DNA of 64,000 bases from NCBI RefSeq assembly GCF_014633365.1, contig NC_068344.1, positions 31,003,170-31,067,169 of the forward strand. Reading direction: 5' to 3'. A program made the position numbers and the translations under genes. Position 1 is the first letter of the stretch. The number at the start of each line of letters is the position of its first letter. The notes beneath the pieces were generated by a model, which saw only the letters and a program-made list of their open reading frames with translations, ran no database searches and had not been told where the DNA came from. The DNA comes from Diospyros lotus. Taxonomy: Eukaryota; Streptophyta; Magnoliopsida; Ericales; Ebenaceae. This document shows, piece by piece, positions 56,871 through 64,000 of this stretch.

Positions 56871-57042
56871 CCCTTGGAGAAGGCGGTCCAATAAGGGTGG
56901 GAAGTGGCATCAAGGCGCGAGAGCCTAAACAAGGAACGGCTCCTGGAAGGCTTCTAGGATGGAAGCCCCCCAAAGAAGAGAAGATCTAGGACCAATTATA
57001 AGGTCATATGACGAAGACGTCATGTGCTCAAGGGGGGGAGAA

Positions 57043-57294
57043 TGTAATATCCCGAGAGCCCAAGGTCAGGTCTAAGAAGGGACTCTAGAGAAGCTAGTAT
57101 ATATATATCGAGGATAGTAAGGAAGGAAAAACCACCACTTGGATACCTTTTAGGCTGAATGTGGATAAAGAACTCCCGGGTTAAATGTGCTTGAGCTAGG
57201 ATATCTCAATGATTGGTGACCCTTGGGAAGTTCGCGTAGGTTCATCAGGCTAAGTTGATCTGGTATTTCCTATCGCTCGATGTGGGATGTTACA
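57043..57294 (+). repeat. Cassandra 3' LTR with more decayed 5S-like segment
   Basis: 252 bp. The 5S-like part at 57176-57237 has C-to-T changes in GTTAAATGTGC and ATGATTGGTGACC, so its boxes are weaker than in the first LTR. Confidence 0.88.
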
Positions 57295-58029
57295 CTCGCC
57301 CATTGAGATCTTTCAAAACCTCTAAATAGCTAGAGCCTCCCTTATCCATATAAACCCCCAAATCGTTATCCTCCATCCCACACAATAGAGCTTACTCTTC
57401 AACCTCTACTCAAACATAATAGATTCTCCCTAGCTAAGTTAACTAGTCCAAGAAGGCTTTACTCCTCAACAATGTAGCAATTTGCAATAGTGACTGTTCA
57501 TATGGTGACTCAAATGCTAGCACGCAAAGGGATCTTAATTAGAAACATTAAAACTGTAACCCTACTCTAGTGTGTCAAAGGCCATAGATCAAATTTGAGC
57601 TTTGTTAATGTTTAGTTCCTATTCAATTAACAATGATGTTGGAGTTGTTTTGATTTTGTTTAAGCTCCCATGGAAAATGACTAAGCATATATATGTTTAT
57701 TGTTTTAGGCCTTTTGTCTTTTGTCCCTTTCCTTGTTTGTTACTCCATCGAATCAATTATGTATGTTTGGCCTCATATTATTTTGTTGTTGGTTTTTTAA
57801 ACCCTATCTAAATACTCACTATATGGCCTTTGGGAATGTTTTTAATGAGGTTTTCTTAGCATTACAAACTTTGACCCCTGGGGTTCAATTCTTTTCCCTT
57901 AACCAAGTTGCGACCCTTTTGGATCATTTCCTCACCTCTCATTGGGTATAGGCTATTCTTTCTTTATTTATTCTAAATTAAAGGAAAAATTACAAATTTA
58001 GTGTACATGAATCTTGCAACATATATATA
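57295..58029. other. Region without a supported gene
   Basis: About 735 bp. A short open stretch at 57721-57951 has no recognisable motif. A TATATATATG run lies near 58021. Confidence 0.4.
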
Positions 58030-58606
58030 TGTGATAAAGTTTGCCTAAAGTAAGAGTCTAAGATTCAAATGAAGTAGTCAAGTATCTCAAGCAGCTAATT
58101 AGATAGGCGGTGGCTCAACTGTAAATTTATATAGTTGGGGGGGGGGTGAAATCGGAAATATCTAAATCCTGGTTAGTTAAATTGGGGTGTCAGCCTCTCA
58201 TTCTATAAATAAGGGGCAGTGGTAGTTCGCTTGATATGAAACAATTTTGAGAGAGTGCATTCTATATTTTTTTGAGAGGAAAGGCTAGAGAAAGAGAGTT
58301 CTTTGTAATCTTGGAGAAAAATAAAGAGTGTACTCAGGTAGAAAGGAAGTTGTTGTATTAATCGTTTCTAATAAAGATAGAACTGCTCTCGGAAGGTGTT
58401 TCAAGGCTAGATGTAGGGTCATTCTCATTGAATGATTCGAACCAGGATAAAAGGACTCTCTCATCTGTGGTTTGCTTTAATTTTTTGTTCTGTTTTACAT
58501 TTCTAGTTGATACTTTAATCTATTCTTTCAATTTCATCCATGAGTGTGCTGTTGAGAGTGGTCTAATTCTGCCTAAGAAATCTAATCTAGTAAACCCTAG
58601 ATAACA
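58030..58606 (+). repeat. 5' LTR of a Tork-like copia (start uncertain)
   Basis: It ends CCTAGATAACA at 58606, 3 bp before the primer-binding site. A TATAAATAAGG box is at 58206. A G(11) run is at 58137-58147. The left end is a guess because no partner LTR is in the window. Confidence 0.55.
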
Positions 58607-58609
58607 ACT

Positions 58610-58622
58610 TGGTATCAAAGCC
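58610..58622 (+). other. Primer-binding site, Tork-like copia
   Basis: TGGTATCAAAGCC, Met-tRNA type with one mismatch, 57 bp before the gag ATG. Confidence 0.9.
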
Positions 58623-58678
58623 CGGCTTCTAAATCAAGAAATCCAAGAAACCTCTATAAGCATATCCGAGTCATTGAA

Positions 58679-59631
58679 ATGGCTCTGAATTCCTCTTCCA
58701 CTAGGTTTAACATAGAGAAGTTTGATGGTTTAAATGACTTTGGGTTATGGAGGTTGAAAATCCGGGCCTTGTTACGGAATTTAGGAGTAGAAGAAGCTCT
58801 CGATGGAGAGTCTAAGATACCTAAGTCTTACTCCGAAGGAAAGAAGGCAGAACTAAGTAAAAAGGATTTCAATACATTAATTCTAAGCTTAGGCGACAAG
58901 GTGTTGCGAGAAGTCTCAAAGATGAAGACTGCAACAAAAATTTGGCTTAAGTTGGAAAGTCTTTATATGACTAAGTCATTGTCTAGGAGGTTGTATTTGA
59001 AGGCTAAATTTTTCACATTCAAAATGAGTGAAGGACAGAAATTGCAAGAACACATATATGAGTTTAACAAATTGTGCCTTGATCTTGAGAATATAGAAGT
59101 CAAATACGATGATAAGGATAAAGACTTAGAATAAATGCGTTTTTTGCCTAAATCTTATTGAGACTTTTGTTGATATTCTGAAACATGGAAGAGACACTCT
59201 TACTTTTGATGATGAAATAAGAGCTTTAAACTCCTAAGAACTGCAACAAAAGGTAGAAGGCAAGAATTTTGTTGGTGACGTTCTTGCAGTCAAATCAAGG
59301 CCAGGAAAAATAGACTTTAGGGTAAGGGGAAGATCTAGGTCAAAGTCCAGGAATAGTAGGAAAATAATCAAGTGTTACTACTTCCATGAAGAGGGACACA
59401 TTAAACGGAATTGTCCTAAGAAAAAGAGAGAATTTCAAGAAAAAATAAATTCAAAACTCTCAACATACAAATACGAATTCGAATATGATAGTGCATATGC
59501 ACTAGTTATATCTAATACAATAGATAAACAAGTGTGGGTATTAGATTCTAGTTGTTCCTTTCACATGACACCACATAAAGATTGGTTTCTAAACCTTAGG
59601 GATCTTAGTAGTGGTAAGGTATTTGTTGAGT
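58679..59631 (+). pseudogene. gag and protease start of a Tork-like copia, cut at 59632
   Basis: Starts at ATG 58679 and is open for 151 codons to a TAA at 59132. IEKFDGLNDFGLWRLKIRAL, IWLKLESLYMTKSLSRRLYL and FNKLCLDLENIEVKYDD give the Tnt1/Tork-type Gag plan. It continues frameshifted (SYLIETFVDIL, then TLTFDDEIRALNS*E). A basic stretch leads to a zinc knuckle at 59372: CYYFHEEGHIKRNC, in which the second Cys is Phe. Protease begins WVLDSSCSFHMTPHKDWF (59536); DSG is DSS. The sequence ends mid-protease at 59631, where the LTR of another copia starts. Sequence style differs from all other copias here, so it is a separate lineage. Confidence 0.85.
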
Positions 59632-59798
59632 TGTATATAGAGATAACACTTGTGTGTGTATTCTAGACTTAAGGTTAGCCTTATGCCATGACTTATGTCA
59701 TGGCTTATGTCATGACATATGAATGATTTTGTATAAATAGGTGTACATCCTATTAGTTAAGATATATGTAAAAATTTCCAATCTTTCTTAGTTTTACA
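59632..59798 (+). repeat. Short 5' LTR of copia F, 167 bp
   Basis: TGTATATAGAGATAAC to AGTTTTACA. The LTR has CATGAC(T)TATGT repeats with a CCATGAC..GTCATGG palindrome at 59686-59703, and a TATAAATA box at 59732-59739. Confidence 0.85.
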
Positions 59799-59810
59799 TG
59801 GTATCAGAGC
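59799..59810 (+). other. Primer-binding site, copia F
   Basis: TGGTATCAGAGC, exact Met-tRNA site directly after the LTR. Confidence 0.95.
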
Positions 59811-59819
59811 TACCATAGA

Positions 59820-60800
59820 AACCTTAGTTGCCTCCTCTATCTCCGATGTTGCTTTTGCTGCTATTTCCCGTTGTGATATCCCTCAAGTGGTGCCTTCTTT
59901 CCCGCCGTGTAATCCTTCCAGCGGAGCCTTTCTTTGTAGCCTGCTTTGCGACCACCATCTCCTCGCTTTCTACATTTTTCAGGCGGCTAGTCACCGCCGT
60001 TGCCATCTCTCGTCGACCCAGATCTATCACTCTTGTAATGACAGTAGTGAACTCCTTCATCATCCACTGTCGCCACATCTACGACCGTCATTGCCAGATT
60101 CGTTGCCATGCGCCATCGCTGTTAGATCTACTTCCACATCGCCGCACCGCATTATCGTCAGCATCGTCGTTCTTCTAGATCCGGTGCCAGTGACTTTAGA
60201 TCCACCATCGTAGCCCTCATGTCGCCATCACTAGCACCACCACTAGAATTCATGACCATCGTCGTCACCATCTAGATTGCCCAACTCACCCAAGTCTCGC
60301 TGCTACCACCACTGCCACCGCCACCATCATCGTTGCTACCACCACCATCGCCACCGCTGCTTGAGTCGCCAAGGACCAGCGTTGCCTATTGTGCCATCTC
60401 CAGCTACCATCGCCCAGATCTAGGCTAGATCTGCATCGATTCATCCTCTTCTTGGTCAACGATTCGTCTTCTTCTACATTGATTCATCCTCTTCTTGCTC
60501 AACGATTTCAGATCTATCACCACTGCAACTGCCTCTAGCTCCACACCATTGGATTTGCTTCGACCGCTCCTGCTATCGCCTTTATTGCTCAGATCTCCGA
60601 CCACTGCACCTCCTCCAGATCTGACCACCTGTGTCTCTAAATTTTAGATATGCCAAAAGGTGTGATTATTTCAATTTGGCATTGCAATTCATATCTATTT
60701 TAAGTGTGATCCATTTCAGATATGTTTAGCCTATATCTGACCCAACATACCATATTTGTTTAGCCTAGATCCAACAGATCCATTTTAGATATGTTTAACC
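59820..60800 (+). repeat. Repetitive leader of copia F
   Basis: About 980 bp between primer site and gag, much richer in C than its surroundings. It has CACCAC/CATCGC/CCACCG trinucleotide-type repeats (60170-60430), a duplicated ATTCATCCTCTTCTTG.TCAACGATT unit (60439, 60482), and three copies of a TTTAGATATGTTTA.CCTA.AT unit (60714-60810). No continuous frame has copia motifs, so it is probably untranslated leader or strongly decayed coding sequence. Confidence 0.6.
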
Positions 60801-60826
60801 TAGATTCGACAGATTTGCTATTAAAC

Positions 60827-61590
60827 ATGTCAGGACCCAGTAAATCCACTTCCTTTTCCAGTATCCTATCTCCCTCTCCAGCCATAGCTACTAAGAAGTT
60901 AATGGGTAGTTCAAATTATCTATCTTGGTCTAAGGCTGTTGAACTATGGTTTATGGGTCAAGGTTTAGATGATCATCTAACTACCAAGTCTGAGGATGTG
61001 ACCACAGAAAAAATTGTGTGGGTGAAAGCTGATGCTTTGTTATGTAGCCTCCTGTGGCAATCAATTCATCACTCTTTTCACCCAATCTATACCAACTATA
61101 CCACTTGTTGTTAGTTATGGAGTCAGGCAAAGGCTCTCTATACAAATGACATCCAATGCTTGTATTTAGTGGTATCTAATCTGATTAATTTGAGACACTA
61201 GGGTATGACTTTTCCCTATTTCCTTGGTCAAATGGCTTCACTTAAGGCTGAGTATAACTCTCTTCTTCCCTTTGGTAAGATTGCTACAGAAGATCTTGCT
61301 TAGAGAGACAAGTTCTTCATGGTATGTACCCTTGCTGCCATTGGTCCCGAATGGTTCGTGACCAGATCCTTGCTAGCCCCAACGTCCCTACAATGGATAA
61401 AGTATATTCCCATTTTCTTCGGGTTTCCTCTATTCTTGTAGTGCCTATCTCTTCCACCAGTGATAATTCAGTTATGGCTTCACAGATTCAGAATCGTGGA
61501 GAACAAGAAGGGGGTCGTGGTAGTAATTGGTGCAACCGCCTCAAGTGTGACTTTTGTCACAAGTTGGGTATATTAAGGAACAGTGTTGCC
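60827..61590 (+). pseudogene. gag of copia F
   Basis: The Gag N-terminal block starts near ATG 60827 (MSGPSKSTSFSSILSPSPAI): KLMGSSNYLSWSKAVELWFM, GQGLDDHL and WVKADALLCSLLWQSIHHSF, to a stop at 61112. A stop-laden middle follows (61113-61320: QMASLKAEYNSLLPF recognisable). Then DQILASPNVPTMDKVYSHFL (61354) and a zinc-knuckle stub CDFCHKLG (61549), after which the His..Cys half is deleted. The pattern fits copia Gag families with long Gly/Arg-rich ends. Inactive. Confidence 0.8.
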
Positions 61591-61599
61591 AATGTGCAA

Positions 61600-63470
61600 C
61601 CGCCTCAAGTTGCGAATGTTGCTTCTGTTGATAGTTCTCAATTTGAATCTTCTGCTGGACATCCATCAAATACCTTACTTCTCACTGGGGACGACTATGA
61701 CGAGTATCTCAAGTATAAGACATCCCAGCAGTCATCATCCACAACTGCCTCTATCGCCCACTCTGGTGACTCCACTACCTTTCTCACTCGGTTATCCTCT
61801 TTAGGATTGTGGGTCCTAGACTCAGGTGCTTCTAACCATATATCTAGCAATCCCCATTTGTTCTCTCATTTTACTAGTTCTGTTTCTTTACTTTCTGTTA
61901 TCTTGGCTGATGTTTCTAAAGTTGTTGCTAAAGCTATTGGCATTGCCAAACCCTTATCATCTCTACCTTTAGATTCTGTCCTTTATCTTCCCCCTTGCCC
62001 TTTTAATCTTGTATCTGTTAGTCAACCTACACATGCCTTAAATTGTTCTATCACCTTCAATAATAATTCTGTTACTATTTAGGATCGCGGTACGGAACAG
62101 ATGTTAGCGTCGGATGTGAGTCGCAGGGTCTCTATCACCTCAACCTTCCTAAACTCCTATTGCATGCTCAAAGAGGGAGTCTTTTGCTCTTCTCCACAAC
62201 TGTTTGGGGTATCCTAGTTTGGCCAAGTTTCAAAAGATGGTTCCTAATCTGTCTATACTGTCAACCTTTCATTGTGAGTCTTGTTAGCTTGGAAAACATA
62301 CTAGAACTTCTTTTTCAAAACGTGTTAATAATGGAGCTATGTCCCCATTTGCTTTATTTCATTATGATGTTTAGGGTCCTAGTCTGTTGTGTTGGTCTTA
62401 GGTTTTCAATATTTTGTCACGTTCATCAACGATTATTCTCGATGCACTTGGTTATATTTAATGAAAAATCGTTCTGAGTTATTTTCAATTTTTAAATCCT
62501 TTTGTGCTGAAGTCAAAACGCAATTTCATACATCTGTTCAAGTATTGCGCGGTGGCAATGCCCCTGAATATTTTTCTACCCTCTTCACTACCATTATGTC
62601 TTCTCAGCGAATCTTACATCAATCGTCTTATGCTTACACACCACAACAGAATGGAGTTGTTGAGCGTAAAAATAGACATTTGATTGAAACTGCTCACATC
62701 CTCCTTTTACACCATAATGTTCCCTTTCATTTTTGGGTTGATGATGTCATCATTGTTTGCTATCTCATTAATAGGATGCATTCCTTTGTTCTTCAGGACA
62801 AAATTCCTCACTCTCTCTTTTTTCTTGATAAACCATCATATGTTCTTCCTTCTCGTGTCTTTGGTTGCATGTGCTTTGTTCATAACATGTCTCCAAGTCG
62901 GGATCAATTGTCTGCTCGGTCTATCAAATGCATTTTTCTTGGTTATTACCGACTTCAAAAGGGTTATAAGTGTTACTCTCTTACCACCCAACGCTATTTT
63001 CTATCCGTTGATGTTACATTTTCTAAGTCATCCCCTTTTCTACTCTTCCTCTCCTTCCGAGTGCCATCCCATTTCCGAGGCCATTCCTATTCCATATAAT
63101 CCCCATGTTCCTTTTTTCCTTGTTCCCTCATCTATCCCATTACAAGTCTATCATCAGCGTTCTCCGCCTCAGTCACATGATGGTCTTGTTGATGTCCCTG
63201 CACAACCTCCCGCTTCTTTTATTGCACCAGCGACTCCTGTTGCCTCACCTCCCACTCCAGCATCTCCACCTACCGTGACTTTATGTCCTAAGGATCAGCC
63301 CTTTGGAAAGGTACCCGCTCTACGCACAATCCTCATCAAATTTATAATTTTCTTAGTTATCATCGTTTGTCTTCTCCTTACAATGATTTTCTTTCTTCCC
63401 TTTCCTCTGTTTCTATTCCCAAAATTGTTAGCGAGGCACTTTTTGATATGCAGTGGCGATAAGCAATGGT
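61600..63470 (+). pseudogene. Protease and integrase of copia F
   Basis: Protease: LWVLDSGASNHISSNPHLFS (61807-61866); DSG is intact here. VLYLPPCPFNLVSVSQ follows. The GAG-pre-integrase part after 62080 is broken by stops and shifts. The integrase core from 62389 is open for 236 codons: FQYFVTFINDYSRCTWLYLM, then RGGNAPEYFS where RSDN is expected (second catalytic Asp lost to Gly), YTPQQNGVVERKNRHLIETA (Glu kept), RVFGCMCFVHNM and CIFLGYYRLQKGYKCY. The frame shifts near 63030; the Pro/Ser/Ala-rich linker (FIAPATPVASPPTPASPPTV) is in the next frame to about 63320. It shifts again into PKIVSEALFDMQWR before RT. Confidence 0.85.
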
Positions 63471-63813
63471 AGAAGAGATGATCGCTTTACATTCCAATGA
63501 TACTTGGGATTTGGTTCCATTACCCCCAAGTAAATCTCTTGTTGGATGTCTATGGACCTATACTTTCAAAGTTGGTTCTGATGGGCACATTGATCGGCTT
63601 AAGGCTCGTTTGGTAGTAAAAGGGTTCACCCAAGTGTATGGTCTTAACTATGGTGATACATTTTTCCTAGTGGCTAAAATGTCTCATGTGCATTTGTTTA
63701 TCTCCATAGTCGCTCTACACCACCAGTCGTTGTATCAACTAGATATTAAGAATGCCTTCTTACATGGTGAGGTTTAGGAAGAGATTTATATTGAGCAACT
63801 TCTTTGGTTTGTT
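63466..63813 (+). pseudogene. RT start of copia F, interrupted
   Basis: AMVEEMIALHSNDTWDLVPL, SLVGCLWTYTFKVGSDGHID, RLKARLVVKGFTQVYGLNYG, DTFFLVAKMSHV and LYQLDIKNAFLHGEV are the standard copia RT fingers and palm start. A TAG at 63776 replaces a sense codon before EEIYIEQ. The frame is cut at 63813, before the YVDD box. Confidence 0.9.
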
Positions 63814-64000
63814 CAGTGTCGGTCCTAAATTTTTTAAGGCCCAGGGTAAAAGTAAAAATTAGGCCCCATATATATATATATTTAAACTTAGTGATGAACT
63901 CATTCTTATTTTTCAACTGAGATCTAACCTATCCAAATTAACTAAAAATTTAACATTCATGCCAAATAAATTGTATCGATTCAAACTTCAATATATTAAA
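63814..64000 (+). mobile_element. hAT-like transposon terminus, truncated by window end
   Basis: CAGTGTCGGTCCTAAATTTTTTAAGGCCCAGGG starts where RT homology stops; such CAGtG.CGG-CC ends followed by AAGGCCCAGGG..AAATTAGGCCCC are typical of plant hAT elements. The 8 bp before it, GGTTTGTT (63806-63813), would be its TSD. The visible 187 bp is AT-rich and noncoding. Confidence 0.65.

Larger units (their letters stand above)
56602..57294 (+). mobile_element. Cassandra-type TRIM with 5S rRNA-like LTRs
   Basis: 693 bp: two 252-bp LTRs (TGTAATA..GATGTTACA) around a ~190-bp noncoding interior. After the first LTR comes a primer-site-like GTATCAGAGTTGACC; before the second is the polypurine tract CAAGGGGGGGAGAA. 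Each LTR carries a stretch like the 3' half of plant 5S rRNA. This combination defines Cassandra TRIMs, non-autonomous retrotransposons moved by enzymes of other elements. No clear TSD (GGGAA against CTCGC). Confidence 0.88.
59632..63813 (+). mobile_element. Ty1/copia element F, 5' part, interrupted at 63814
   Basis: 5' LTR 59632-59798, perfect primer-binding site, a long repetitive leader, gag, protease, integrase and RT start in order. RT is interrupted by a hAT-like terminus; the 3' half is beyond the window. It is inserted in the protease of the Tork-like copia. Confidence 0.9.

Noticed and set aside
56791..56973. 60-codon minus-strand frame
   Set aside because: It lies across the Cassandra 5S-like segment, primer site and interior; Cassandra is noncoding.
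59824..60213. Several overlapping open frames on both strands, Arg/Ser-rich
   Set aside because: They arise from the C-rich triplet repeats in the copia F leader; no conserved motifs.
62684..63472. 262-codon plus-strand open frame
   Set aside because: Its first half overlaps the real integrase frame (62389-63099) in another phase. Only the linker part from about 63020 to 63320 is genuine copia coding, reached by frameshift; it is not a separate gene.

Overview
The window looks like nuclear DNA from a dicot plant. It is AT-rich and consists almost entirely of retrotransposons at different stages of decay. No intact host gene could be supported. Evidence for a plant: Ty1/copia elements whose primer-binding sites match initiator-Met tRNA, Ty3/gypsy chromoviruses with chromodomains, a Sirevirus-like copia with an extra ORF after pol, a Cassandra-type TRIM carrying 5S rRNA-like sequence in its LTRs, a tRNA-derived SINE, a plant L1-type LINE RNase H domain and a hAT-type terminus. 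The species cannot be fixed from this; a woody dicot such as grapevine is a guess.

Layout. 1-5.4 kb: a Sirevirus-like LTR joined to two partial copia elements of one family, all on the minus strand. 5.4-8.2 kb: anonymous DNA with one solo LTR (7187-7439). 8.2-12.6 kb: a second long LTR family, a decayed accessory ORF of the Sirevirus type cut by a short LTR remnant, and a chimeric copia (10383-12340) whose two pol halves point in opposite directions. 12.6-19.75 kb: a Sirevirus-like copia with deleted gag, broken pol and a 3' accessory ORF. 19.9-21.5 kb: another copy of the second long LTR, bounded by a polypurine tract on one side and a primer-binding site on the other. 22.65-28.24 kb: a complete gypsy chromovirus with a perfect target-site duplication (TSD), inserted in a LINE RNase H domain. 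31.6-31.9 kb: a SINE with a 12-bp TSD.

32.2-49.8 kb is the structural centrepiece. A roughly 1.7-kb LTR (32159-33313 plus 49218-49784) is split by a copia (33314-49212, TSD GTTTT). That copia is itself split by a second copia (34456-39903, TSD ATAAC) and by a chromovirus (40171-45515, TSD CCTTC/CCTCC). The second copia holds a solo LTR (36356-36658, TSD TGGCT). 50.3-55.55 kb: a minus-strand copia whose 5' LTR carries a solo LTR. 56.6-57.3 kb: the Cassandra TRIM. 58-59.6 kb: the 5' end of a Tork-like copia, cut by another copia (59632 onward), which is in turn cut at 63814 by a hAT-like terminus running off the window.

Nearly every coding region is a pseudogene: stops, frameshifts and lost catalytic residues. 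The genes do not form a host pathway. Their shared role was the retrotransposon cycle (Gag particle, protease, reverse transcriptase/RNase H, integrase). Because TSDs and reading frames rejoin across insertions, the order of many events can be read directly.
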